A program made the position numbers and the translations under genes. Under the pieces are notes generated by a model. That model was not told where the DNA came from. It saw only the letters and a program-made list of their open reading frames with translations, and ran no database searches. Shown here piece after piece: positions 37,883 to 46,674 of a stretch of 64,000 nt of DNA (positions are counted from its first letter, which is position 1; each line of letters starts with the position of its first letter). The DNA lies in contig CAYVRP010000032.1 of assembly GCA_964454025.1 (NCBI GenBank), forward strand, positions 1 through 64,000, given 5' to 3'. Origin of the DNA: JAFGBI01 sp964454025. Lineage in GTDB: Bacteria > Myxococcota_A > Polyangia > Polyangiales > Polyangiaceae.

Positions 37883-38803
37883 ATGAGGACCAGGCTCTGT
37901 TCAATCACGCTCGTCGCCGCCGCGAGCCTGCTCACGGTCCGCGCCGCGGCGGTCCCCTACGGCGTCAGGAAGGGCGACACGCTCGCGTCCATCGCGGAGC
38001 GATTCTACGGCAAGATCCAGCACGAGCAGCTCCTGGTGGGGGCGAACGGCCTCGACGCCGACGGGGGCACGCCCAGCGTCCCCGGCATGCGCCTCGAGGG
38101 GCCTGCCGTCGGACACCACCGAGTGGTCCGGGGAGAAACCTGGAGCGGCCTCGCCGCCGAGCTGCTCGGCGCCCCACACCGCGCCGACGAGCTGGCGACG
38201 GCGAACGGCACCCACGCCTGGATCCCCCCGGAGGAGGGGGCGGAGATCCTGGTCCCCTACCACCTGCGCGTGGTCGTGCGAGGGACCGACTCGACGCTGA
38301 CCATCGCGTACCGTTTCCTGGGCAATGTCACCAAGGCATGGGAGCTCGATCACTACAACGGGCTCGGTGGCCGCACGCTGCAGCGCGGAGACGTGGTGCT
38401 GGTCCCGCTCACCGACCTCGCACTCACCGCCGAGGGTCGGCAGGCCGCCAGCGTCGGCGACTGCGCCCGTTGCTCGGAGGCGGAAGGCGACGAGCGCGAG
38501 GTCCAGCTCCGGGTCCGGGCTGAGCTCCCTGCCCTGCTCGCCGACGTCCGCGGCGGGCGCTACGTCGACGCCGTGCGGCGGGGCAACGGCTTCCTCATGG
38601 CGGGAGCGCTGTCGCGACCCATGCTCGCGGCCGTGCACCGGCAGCTACTCGAGGCCTACGTCGCGCTCGACGCGACGGGGCTGGCCGCGGCCGCGTGCGC
38701 GGACTGGCGAGCGAACGACCCCACCGCACGCCTGGACCCGGTGCGACTGAGCCCGAAGATCGTCGCGGCCTGCACGCGGGGAGCCGGACGGAGCACGCCA
38801 TGA
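37883..38803 (+). CDS. LysM-domain exported protein
   Basis: Protein of 306 residues with a signal peptide (LVAAASLLTVRAAA). It has tandem LysM-like units: YGVRKGDTLASIAERFYG, HRVVRGETWSGLAAELLG and VVRGTDSTLTIAYRFLG. These bind peptidoglycan or chitin-type glycans. A helical C-terminal region carries a CARC motif. Its TGA overlaps the ATG of the following kinase gene (ATGA), implying that an envelope-binding protein and a membrane kinase are made together. Confidence 0.88.
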   Translation: MRTRLCSITLVAAASLLTVRAAAVPYGVRKGDTLASIAERFYGKIQHEQLLVGANGLDADGGTPSVPGMRLEGPAVGHHRVVRGETWSGLAAELLGAPHRADELATANGTHAWIPPEEGAEILVPYHLRVVVRGTDSTLTIAYRFLGNVTKAWELDHYNGLGGRTLQRGDVVLVPLTDLALTAEGRQAASVGDCARCSEAEGDEREVQLRVRAELPALLADVRGGRYVDAVRRGNGFLMAGALSRPMLAAVHRQLLEAYVALDATGLAAAACADWRANDPTARLDPVRLSPKIVAACTRGAGRSTP

Positions 38804-40044
38804 CGGAGGTCGAGCTCTCGCCGACTCCGAGCGCCGACGACGAGAGCGTCTCGGAGTACGTATTTCGGGATCCCACGGCGGGCGCGACCTCGCCCGCCCT
38901 GAGCCCGGTCGGCCCGGGGGACGTCTTCGCGGATCGGTTCTTGATCGAGCGCGCGCTCGGCGAGGGGGGCAGCGGCGTCGTCCATGTCGCGCGCGTGATC
39001 GAGACGGCGAAAGCAAGCGCGAGCGGGGAGGCCGCGCCCGACCTCGTCCCCGGCGACCGTGTCGCGCTCAAGATCCTGCATCGACACCTGCTGAACGATC
39101 CGCAGGTGCCGCGACGCTTCGCCCGCGAGGCCCGGATACTCCGGCGCCTGAACGGAGAGCACGTCGCTCGCCTACTGGATTTCGGCGAGACGAGCGACGG
39201 CGATCTCTACATGGCGATGGAGCTGGTCGAAGGCCGCTCCCTCGACGTCTTGGCCGGAGGAGCGCCGATGGCCCCGGCCCGGGCGATGGGGCTGGTGTGC
39301 CAGATCTGCCAGGGGCTCGAGGTAGCGCACGCGGCGGGGGTCGTGCACCGAGATCTGAAGCCCCTGAACGTCATCGTCGAGGAGCGCGGGGGTACTGAAC
39401 ACGTGCGGGTGCTCGACTTCGGCATGGCGAAGATCGTGCGTGGTGACCTCCAGTGCTCGGTCAACGCCCTCACCCAGCAGAACATGGTGTTCGGAACGCC
39501 CGAGTACATGGCACCGGAGCAGGCGCGCGGCGACGAGGTCGATGAGCGCTGCGACGTCTACGCGGCGGGGGTGATGCTCTACGAGCTCGTGACCGGCACC
39601 CTCCCGTTCCAGGCGGCGACCCCGATCGCGATGATGTCGGCGCACCTCGTGGAGGAGCCCGAACCACCCACCCGGCGCGCGCCACGCGCCCCCATCCCTC
39701 CGGCGCTGGAGGGGGTGGTGCTGCACGCGCTCGCCAAGGAACCCGGCCTCCGCTACCCCTCGGCCGCGGCGCTCCGCGCGGCGATCGAATCGGCGCTGAG
39801 ACGTCCTGACGACGTGACGTCGATCCTGCCTCCGCCCTCGCGCGCCGAGCTGGAGCGCCGCGACACCGACCCGGTGCTGCAGCTCCCCGTCCCCGCCGGG
39901 CTCTCGGCTGCGGGGCGGTCGGCCTCCTCGCTGACACCGCCCGCGGGGAGGCTGCCCCGCGTGGTGATCTGGCTGGCGCTCGCCGCCGCCGCGGTCGGGG
40001 TCCTGCTCGGCGTGGTGATGAGCCTCTCGGGGGGCGGCCGGTGA
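38800..40044 (+). CDS. Membrane Ser/Thr protein kinase
   Basis: Protein of 414 residues with all catalytic elements: glycine loop GEGGSGVVH, VALKIL Lys, HRDLKPLN, LDFGMAK and GTPEYMAPE. An insertion of about 20 residues (AKASASGEAAPDL) follows the glycine loop. A single C-terminal membrane helix (VIWLALAAAAVGVLLGVVM) leaves almost nothing outside, so sensing must depend on partners such as the co-translated LysM protein. It is a catalytically complete contrast to the two pseudokinases nearby. Confidence 0.94.
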   Translation: MTEVELSPTPSADDESVSEYVFRDPTAGATSPALSPVGPGDVFADRFLIERALGEGGSGVVHVARVIETAKASASGEAAPDLVPGDRVALKILHRHLLNDPQVPRRFAREARILRRLNGEHVARLLDFGETSDGDLYMAMELVEGRSLDVLAGGAPMAPARAMGLVCQICQGLEVAHAAGVVHRDLKPLNVIVEERGGTEHVRVLDFGMAKIVRGDLQCSVNALTQQNMVFGTPEYMAPEQARGDEVDERCDVYAAGVMLYELVTGTLPFQAATPIAMMSAHLVEEPEPPTRRAPRAPIPPALEGVVLHALAKEPGLRYPSAAALRAAIESALRRPDDVTSILPPPSRAELERRDTDPVLQLPVPAGLSAAGRSASSLTPPAGRLPRVVIWLALAAAAVGVLLGVVMSLSGGGR

Positions 40045-40075
40045 CGCCCACCCGAGGTGACGGGGGAAGCGGCGC

Positions 40076-40993
40076 GTGATCCAGGCCCGGCAGATACGCG
40101 GCGCGCTCGAATGGGGCCGGCTCGCTCCGCTCCGCCTCCAGGCTCGGACGGTGGCCGACGGTGTCTACGTCGGCGTTCACCGCAGCCGCCGGCGGGGGAC
40201 AGGCGTCGAGTTCGGCGGCCACCGCAGCTACGTGCGCGGTGACGACCTCCGGGGGCTCGATCACCGCGCGTTCCTCCGCCACGGTCGCCTGCTCGTGCGC
40301 GAGTTCGAGACGGAGACGGATCGCTCGTTGCGGCTGGTCGTCGACGCGACCCGCTCGATGGGCTTCCGCAGCGGGGGCGCCCCGGGCGCCAAGCTGGCGT
40401 TCGCGGCGGTGGTCGCCGCAGCGCTGGCCCGTATCGCTCTCGCCAGCGGCGATCCGGTGGGGCTCGACTGGATCGGTGGTGAGCGACGGCGCCCCCTGCC
40501 GGCCGCGGCGGGGCGCGAGGCGTTCGAGCGGCTCCTGCTGGCGCTCGAGGCGGTCCTCCCCGGGGGTGACCTATCGGCCGATCACCACGCGCTCGGCCAG
40601 GCGATCAACCCCATCGCTCGCCACGCGCGCCGCGGATCGGTGGTGGTGTTCCTGAGCGACCTCATAGACCTCCCGGAGGACGCGGGACAGCGGTTCGCCG
40701 CGCTGGCGACGGAGGGGCGCACCGTGGTCGTCGTGCGCGTGCTCGATCCGGTGGAGGCGACGTTCCCGTTCACGGGTCCGGTGCGGCTCCGATCGAGCGA
40801 AGGCGCGCGCGTGGTGGAAACCGATGCCTCGACCGTGCGCGGAGCCTACCTCGAGGCGCTCGAGCAGAGCGCGCGGCGGTGGCAGGACCGCCTCCTGCCG
40901 CGCGGGGGCGCGCTGGTGCGCGCGGCGTCCGACGACGATCCCGTCGAGGTCGTGCGCGCGGTCCTGGCGGCGGCGGGAGGCCTCCGACCGTGA
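40076..40993 (+). CDS. DUF58-domain protein
   Basis: Protein of 305 residues. The DUF58 core is recognisable from GVHRSRRRGTGVEFGGHRSY, YVRGDDLRGLDHRAFLRHGRLLVREFE and the vWA-like LRLVVDATRSMGF (metal-site residues in DATRSM). Such proteins normally work with a MoxR AAA ATPase and Bat-type vWA proteins in envelope stress or complex assembly. Here the following gene is BatA-like and overlaps by 4 bp, but no MoxR gene lies in this window. GTG start at 40076. Confidence 0.88.
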   Translation: MIQARQIRGALEWGRLAPLRLQARTVADGVYVGVHRSRRRGTGVEFGGHRSYVRGDDLRGLDHRAFLRHGRLLVREFETETDRSLRLVVDATRSMGFRSGGAPGAKLAFAAVVAAALARIALASGDPVGLDWIGGERRRPLPAAAGREAFERLLLALEAVLPGGDLSADHHALGQAINPIARHARRGSVVVFLSDLIDLPEDAGQRFAALATEGRTVVVVRVLDPVEATFPFTGPVRLRSSEGARVVETDASTVRGAYLEALEQSARRWQDRLLPRGGALVRAASDDDPVEVVRAVLAAAGGLRP

Positions 40994-43014
40994 CCTTCCT
41001 CGTCAGCGCCGCGCTGGCGGTCGCGCTCCTGATCGCGGTGCCAGTGGCGGCGCACCTGCTGCGCCGGGGGCGAGCGCGGGAGCACGAGTTCCCGCCGGCC
41101 GCGCTGGTCCCTCCCGCCCCGCCCGTGGCCCGGCGCCGCAGCCGCCTGGAGGACCGCGGTCTGCTCGCGGTCCGGAGCCTGCTCGTCGTGGCGCTGGCCG
41201 CGCTCGGTGCGGGGCCGCTCGTGCGTTGCTCGCGGCTCTCGCTGGCGCGGGACGCGGGCGCGTCGGTGGCCCTCGCCCTCGTGCTCGACGACTCAGCGAG
41301 CATGCGGCTCGCCCCTCCGGGCGAGGCGGGGCGCTGGGAGCGGGCGATCGCGGGAGCCCGGGCGCTGCTCCGCTCGGCCCGTGAGGGGGACGCGGTGGCC
41401 ATCGTGCTCGCCGGGCGCCCCGCGCGGCTGACGCTGGCGGCGACCACTGAGCTCGGGGCGGCACGCGCCACGCTCGACACGCTGACCGTCTCGGATCGCG
41501 CCACCGACCTCGCGAACGCGGTGAGGATCGCGCGCTCGGCGCTCGCGGATCTGCCGCAAGGGGACCGGCGGGTCGTCGTCCTGAGCGATCTGGCGGGCGA
41601 GGAGCTACCGGCAGGGTCCCCGCAACTTTGGGCGCCCCTCCCCGAGCTGACCCGACCCGCGGCCAACTGCGGCGTCGTCCGCGCCGATCGCCGCGGCTCG
41701 CGGGTGACGGCCGAGGTCGCTTGCAACGAGCACGCCGCCGCGGCCGGGCGCCGGTTGGAGCTGGTCGTCGCCGACGTCCCGCCCCGAACCGGGGGCCCGG
41801 CGTCGAGCGCGACCCCGACGCTGCCAGCGAGGGGCACCACGGTCGGATCGGCGCCGATCGCCGAGCAGTCGGGCTCGCAGACCGTGATCGTCGAGCGCCT
41901 GCCCCCGCTGGGCGATCTCGACGCACGTCTGACTGGCCGCGATGCCTCGCCGCACGATGACCTCGCTCCCGTCGTGCCGGAGCTCGGCGTGACCACCGTC
42001 GCCGTGCTCGCGGATGCGAGCTCGGCGTCGGCGTCGACCGGCGGCCCCCCGATCGTGGAGCAGGCGCTGCGCGCCCTCGACTCCGGCGCGATCGTGAGGC
42101 CGCTGACGATCATGCCCGACGACGCGGCGTCGCTCGCCGGGTGGTCGGCGCTGGTGCTCGACGATCCGACGGGAATGGGCCCGGAGGCGCGCGAGGCGCT
42201 CGGGCAATGGCTCGGGCTGGGCGGAGTCGCCCTCGCGCTGCTCGGCCCGAGCGCGGGCCGGGCCGAGCTCGGCGCGAGCCTGCAGCCGTTCGTGGCCGGC
42301 TCACCGCGCTGGACGGAGACGACGGCGCCCGGAGTCGACCCCGGCACTGCCACCGCCTTGGGACCCGAGGCGTCGGGGCTCGCATCGCTCGCGCCGCGCG
42401 GGCGCGTCCCCCTCACCGGGCTCTGCCCGAGCGGGGCGCGCGTGCTCGCGCGATGGACCGACCAGGAACCGTTCCTCTGCGAGCGCGACGTCGGGCGGGG
42501 ACTGGTGATGACAGCGGCGCTCCCGGCGTCGCCACGAGTGAGCGACTTCGCGCTCCGCCCGGCCTTCCTCGCGCTGCTCGCCCACGTGATCGAGGAGGCG
42601 GGCCGGCGTCATGGCCCGCGCGTCACGACGGCGGGGACTCCATGGCTCTTCCCGGGAGACGACGTGCTCCGGATCACGCCGGCGGCCGGTGAACCCGTCA
42701 CCGTCGTGCCTGAACGGGGCCCGACTCACGGGACTTCGCGGGGGGTGTACACGCCAGCGGAGCGGGGACGCTACCGCGTCGTCCGCGGGGAGCAGACGGA
42801 AACCCGCATCGTCATCCTCCCGGCGGAGGAGGTCACGCAACGCCCCCGCCACCTGACGCACCGGGGAACGGCGGCGCACGAGGCGGGCATGAGCGGCCGG
42901 GTCGACGTGTCGCGACATGCCGCCCTGGCCGTGCTGCTGCTCTTCGTGGCGGAGGTCGTGGTGCGGCTGGGTTCGCGGGGGCGGTACCGAGGGGTCGGCT
43001 CGGCGGCCCGGTGA
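40990..43014 (+). CDS. BatA-like vWA membrane protein
   Basis: Protein of 674 residues. The N-terminal BatA domain has one membrane helix and AAHLLRRGRAREHEFPPAAL, then a second helix. A vWA domain with MIDAS motif LVLDDSASM follows, then long Ala/Gly/Pro-rich beta domains. A C-terminal helix (HAALAVLLLFVAEVVVRLG) returns to the membrane. It starts at GTG 40990, overlapping the DUF58 stop, and its own TGA runs into the region of the PPIase gene. The pair resembles aerotolerance (Bat) operons. Confidence 0.85.
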   Translation: MTFLVSAALAVALLIAVPVAAHLLRRGRAREHEFPPAALVPPAPPVARRRSRLEDRGLLAVRSLLVVALAALGAGPLVRCSRLSLARDAGASVALALVLDDSASMRLAPPGEAGRWERAIAGARALLRSAREGDAVAIVLAGRPARLTLAATTELGAARATLDTLTVSDRATDLANAVRIARSALADLPQGDRRVVVLSDLAGEELPAGSPQLWAPLPELTRPAANCGVVRADRRGSRVTAEVACNEHAAAAGRRLELVVADVPPRTGGPASSATPTLPARGTTVGSAPIAEQSGSQTVIVERLPPLGDLDARLTGRDASPHDDLAPVVPELGVTTVAVLADASSASASTGGPPIVEQALRALDSGAIVRPLTIMPDDAASLAGWSALVLDDPTGMGPEAREALGQWLGLGGVALALLGPSAGRAELGASLQPFVAGSPRWTETTAPGVDPGTATALGPEASGLASLAPRGRVPLTGLCPSGARVLARWTDQEPFLCERDVGRGLVMTAALPASPRVSDFALRPAFLALLAHVIEEAGRRHGPRVTTAGTPWLFPGDDVLRITPAAGEPVTVVPERGPTHGTSRGVYTPAERGRYRVVRGEQTETRIVILPAEEVTQRPRHLTHRGTAAHEAGMSGRVDVSRHAALAVLLLFVAEVVVRLGSRGRYRGVGSAAR

Positions 43015-43064
43015 CCGAACCGCACCCGCGGTGGAGGATTGGGCTGACCGGCGTGAGGTGCTAC

Positions 43065-44066
43065 ATGACGCGCGGCATGTCCCGCCCCCCCGCAGCCCAG
43101 CTCCGCCGCTGGATCGGCTCGCTCCTGCTGGCGAGCGCCGCGACGCTGGGGCTCGGGTCCGCCCCGGTTCACGCGGCCGTCGTCGAGCGCATCGTGGCCA
43201 TCGTCGGCGATCACGCCATCCTCCTCAGTGAGCTCCGGGACCGGGCGCGACCCTTCCTGGTGCGCATCTACCAGGAAACGCGGCCGGGCGCGGAGCGCAA
43301 CGCCGCCATCTCGCAAATCTACCGCGAGGTTCTGGATCGGATGATCGACGAGCAGGTCGAGGAGCGAGCAGCGACGCGCGCCCGCATCGTCGTCACCAGC
43401 CAGGAGATCGACGCGGCCCTGCAGCGGATCGCCGGCCAGAACGGACTGTCGGTGACGGAGCTGGTCAACGAGGCGATCCAGAGCGGGATGACAGAGCAAG
43501 AGTACCGCAAGGAGATTCGCCGCCAGGTGCTCGACGCGAAGCTGATGAACCTGCGCCTGCAGGGGCGCATCCGCGTCACCGAGGACGACCTGCAGGCGGA
43601 GTACCGCGAGGCGGTCGCGGAAGAGCGCAAGCGCCTCGGGTTCCGGGCCGCCTGGCTCCACGTCCCCCCCGGGGCCAGCGCGACGGCTCAGCGCGATCTG
43701 GCCGCTCGCATCGTGCGGGAGGCGCGCGCCGGAGCGGACTTCGCGGAGCTCGCCCGGACCTACTCGAGCGACGCGCGGACGCGCTCCCGCGGGGGTCTGC
43801 TCCCGCCGATGAAGCCGGGGATGCTGGCCCCCGCGGTGGATCGTGCGGTGCTGGCCCTGGAGGTGGGCGAGGTTTCGGCGCCGATCCGGCTCGAGGAGCA
43901 GCTCGTAATCGTGAAGGTCATCGAGCGCGACCAGTCCCAGCTGCCCACCTTCGAGGAGGCCCGCTCCGAGCTGGAGAACCGCGTCTATCTGCGGAAGATG
44001 GACCAGGTGCGGCGACGTTGGCTGGAGGGGCTGCGGCGCCAGGCGCACGTGGTGATCCGGCTGTGA
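43065..44066 (+). CDS. SurA-like periplasmic peptidyl-prolyl isomerase
   Basis: Protein of 333 residues with a signal peptide ending PVHA. A SurA N-terminal domain (VVERIVAIVGDHAILLSELRDR, EVLDRMIDEQVEERAA, NGLSVTELVNEAIQSG) is followed by one parvulin domain (ADFAELARTYSSDARTRSRGGLLPPM). It should chaperone outer-membrane proteins. The ATG at 43065 has GAGG six bases upstream; an earlier GTG at 43011 overlaps the BatA stop. It converges on the pseudokinase-DsbA gene with a hairpin between. Confidence 0.9.
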   Translation: MTRGMSRPPAAQLRRWIGSLLLASAATLGLGSAPVHAAVVERIVAIVGDHAILLSELRDRARPFLVRIYQETRPGAERNAAISQIYREVLDRMIDEQVEERAATRARIVVTSQEIDAALQRIAGQNGLSVTELVNEAIQSGMTEQEYRKEIRRQVLDAKLMNLRLQGRIRVTEDDLQAEYREAVAEERKRLGFRAAWLHVPPGASATAQRDLAARIVREARAGADFAELARTYSSDARTRSRGGLLPPMKPGMLAPAVDRAVLALEVGEVSAPIRLEEQLVIVKVIERDQSQLPTFEEARSELENRVYLRKMDQVRRRWLEGLRRQAHVVIRL

Positions 44067-44072
44067 ACGCGC

Positions 44073-44095
44073 ACCGCGCCGGCCACCGGCGCGGT
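44073..44095. terminator. Bidirectional hairpin between convergent genes
   Basis: A perfect 10-bp stem ACCGCGCCGG/CCGGCGCGGT with a 3-nt loop fills the 28-bp gap between the PPIase gene and the convergent fusion gene. Confidence 0.6.
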
Positions 44096-46512
44096 CACTC
44101 CCCGCCACAGAGCAGCTCCCAGACGCGCCCCGGATCGACGCCGGCCGCCACGAGTCGCGCGGCGCGCGCTCGCTCGTGGGCGACGACGGTGGCGAGGTCG
44201 GCGGGACTGCGCACCCCGTCCAGGCGCCGCGCATTGACATAGACCGTGGGGAGCCCGCGGACGCCGAGCCGCTGGGCTTCTTCCACGTTGGCAGCGACGT
44301 CGGGCGCGTGCTCCCCCTGGCGGGCACGGGCGAGCAGGGCGGCGCCGTCGAGACCGAGCGCGGAGGCGACGGCCGTGAGCCCCGCGTCGTCGAGCGGTGC
44401 GGTGGCGCGGCGCAGCGCGGCGCTCAGCCGAAAGAACACCTCGGCGCCGTGCGCCGCGTACACCTCCCGAGCGAAGACCGCGGCCCGTTGCGCGTGTGGG
44501 TGCTGGTGGAGCGGGAAGTCGAGGTGAACGTGCCGGACGTCCCCACCGGGACGAACCAGCCGGTCGATGGCGGGCGCGAGGTCGGCACAGAGCCCGCACT
44601 CGAAATCGGTGAACTCGGCCACCGTCACCAGGGGGCGCGCGGCGCCGCGCCACGGTGCCCGGGAAATGATCGGGCAACGAGCGAGCCGGACCTCCTCGCC
44701 GAGCCGGATGAGGTTGCGGGCGGCCCGGTCGGGGTAGATGTTCTCGGGGGAAACCCCGTCCGCCAGGCGGACAGCCGCCTTCCTTCGCTCCTCACGGATC
44801 AGCGCCTCGAGGCGCGCGGCCGGTTGATCCCCTGCAACGCGCCTGCCGTTCACGAAGAGCATCGGCGTCTCGCGCACCCCGAAGAGGACACCGAGGGTCC
44901 GATCTCGCTCGATCTCCGCCATCGGCTCGGAGGCGTCGAGCCAGCGGCGAACCTCGTGGGCCTCGACGTGCACGGCCGTCGAGGCGAGGACCAAGGCCTC
45001 GTCGCTGGGGGCTCCCCCACCCCGCGCCACGGCGGCGAGGTAGGCGAAGAAGGCGGGTGCCCCGTGCCCGCGCCGGATGGCCGTCGCCACCCGAGCTGCG
45101 CGCGCGCCGGCCAGGTCGTGGCTCACGTGCCGCCAGACGAGCCGCACGTCGCCGATCGAGGTCGCCGCCCGCTCGAGCGTGCTCAGCACGGCGAGGGACC
45201 GCGCGGAGGCTGGATCGCCGAAGATCACGACGGTCACCAGAGACCGGGGATCCCCGAGGCTCGGTGACTCGGGATCGATCGGCATCACTGCCGTGGCGTG
45301 TGCGGCGGGGAGCGGCGCGTCCGTGGGCGCCGAGGGTTCGGCCCGCGCCTCCGCCGGCAGCGCTGGCGCACCGTAGGCAGGTGACGGCAGGCGCATCGAG
45401 GGCACCGGCAGCGCGGACGGTGCCGGTGGGATGGCGGCGCCCGTCGACGCCGGCGCCGCGGGCGTGACGACCGACCCACCGGGTGGTGGCGCAGGAACCG
45501 AGGCCGCTCCGCCGCGGCGCCAGCCGAGGTAGAAGACCAGCACCACGGTGCCTGCCATCAAGGCGACGCCCAGCGCCAGCGCGAGGAGGACTCCCCAGGG
45601 ACGGGCAGCCGGCGAACCCCGGCGCGAGACGGGCTCGACGTCGCTGGGCTCGGAGAGGGGCCGCGCCCACCGGACGTTGCGTCGCACCGCGCGGGCCGGC
45701 TCGGGAGCGGACCGGCGCGGTGGAGGCCCTCCGTCGTTCGCCAGCGTCGGAACCGGCGTGTCCATCGCCACGCCAGCGTGGGCGTCACGGGCGAGAGTGC
45801 GGGCGAGGTCGACAAGGGAGCGCACGGCTGGGCGGTCCGCGGGATCCTGAGCCATCGCGCACTCCGCCCAGCGCTGGAGGGCGGACAGCGCGGCGGCGTG
45901 GTCGGGGCGCGCTCCTCGCTTCGCCCCCGCCAGACCGTGCACCAGTGCTCCAAGCGCGAAGACGTCGCTCTCGGGGGTGGGCGCCACGGTGGCGAGCTCG
46001 GGCGCGCGGAGCGCGACCGGGAGCGCGGTCGTAGCCCGACCCCGCGCGACCCGCTCCAGGAGCGCCGCGACGCCAAAGCCAGCCAAGGCGCGGTCACCGA
46101 GGCAGAGCACCTCTAGCCGCAGGTGTCCGTGGGCTATCCCCTGCGCGTGCAGGTGCGCCAGCGCGCCGGCGACCCGCGCGAGGCTGTCACCCAACCGGGC
46201 AGGATCGAGCGGGCGCGGGGCGTCGGGCTCGACGAGTGGGGGGCCGACCTCGTAGCGCAGCGAAATCGTGCCGTCCCCGAGGTCGAGTCGCGGGCGCGCC
46301 AGGCCCGACGCCCCGATCGCGTAGCGGTCGCGGTCCTCGATCAGGCGAACCACCGCGGCGGGTTCGACGTCCTGACCATCGACCCGGATTGCGAGCTCGC
46401 CGGCGGCTCGCTCGAAAGCGACGATCGCGGTGGTCGCGCGGCAACCCGCTTCGGGTGCAGGCGGCTGGCCCGCGCTGGGCGGCCCGGTGGGCGACGGCTC
46501 GGGGGTCGCCAT
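44095..46512 (-). CDS. Pseudokinase-TM-double DsbA-like fusion protein
   Basis: Protein of 805 residues with an unusual layout. Residues 30-245 have a Ser/Thr kinase-like fold with RAPE (169-172) and SDVFALG, but HRD is HGH (128-130), the catalytic Lys is Arg132 and DFG is GFG (145-147), so it cannot be a normal kinase. A membrane helix lies at about 305-330, then a Pro/Ala linker. Residues 425-585 form a first DsbA-like domain without a CxxC, keeping the cis-Pro loop ETPMLFVNGRR. Residues 627-770 form a second with an intact CGLC (639-642) and LPTVYVNARR. The inside-out topology suggests a cytoplasmic ligand-binding head coupled to periplasmic disulfide chemistry. I know no named family with this order. 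The ATG at 46512 lacks a strong ribosome site. Confidence 0.85.
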   Translation of the reverse strand: MATPEPSPTGPPSAGQPPAPEAGCRATTAIVAFERAAGELAIRVDGQDVEPAAVVRLIEDRDRYAIGASGLARPRLDLGDGTISLRYEVGPPLVEPDAPRPLDPARLGDSLARVAGALAHLHAQGIAHGHLRLEVLCLGDRALAGFGVAALLERVARGRATTALPVALRAPELATVAPTPESDVFALGALVHGLAGAKRGARPDHAAALSALQRWAECAMAQDPADRPAVRSLVDLARTLARDAHAGVAMDTPVPTLANDGGPPPRRSAPEPARAVRRNVRWARPLSEPSDVEPVSRRGSPAARPWGVLLALALGVALMAGTVVLVFYLGWRRGGAASVPAPPPGGSVVTPAAPASTGAAIPPAPSALPVPSMRLPSPAYGAPALPAEARAEPSAPTDAPLPAAHATAVMPIDPESPSLGDPRSLVTVVIFGDPASARSLAVLSTLERAATSIGDVRLVWRHVSHDLAGARAARVATAIRRGHGAPAFFAYLAAVARGGGAPSDEALVLASTAVHVEAHEVRRWLDASEPMAEIERDRTLGVLFGVRETPMLFVNGRRVAGDQPAARLEALIREERRKAAVRLADGVSPENIYPDRAARNLIRLGEEVRLARCPIISRAPWRGAARPLVTVAEFTDFECGLCADLAPAIDRLVRPGGDVRHVHLDFPLHQHPHAQRAAVFAREVYAAHGAEVFFRLSAALRRATAPLDDAGLTAVASALGLDGAALLARARQGEHAPDVAANVEEAQRLGVRGLPTVYVNARRLDGVRSPADLATVVAHERARAARLVAAGVDPGRVWELLCGGE

Positions 46513-46674
46513 CTCGCCGAACCCTAGCAACAAGCTGTCACTTTGGCAGCGGAGCGACCGGGTTCGACAGGATGGCGGACTGAGCGCCCTCGCCCGACGG
46601 TCACCCGGCGCCAGCGGGGCCGGTCGCGACCGTGATTGCGCCGTGGCACGCTCTGTGCTGAAAGGAGCCTCCCG

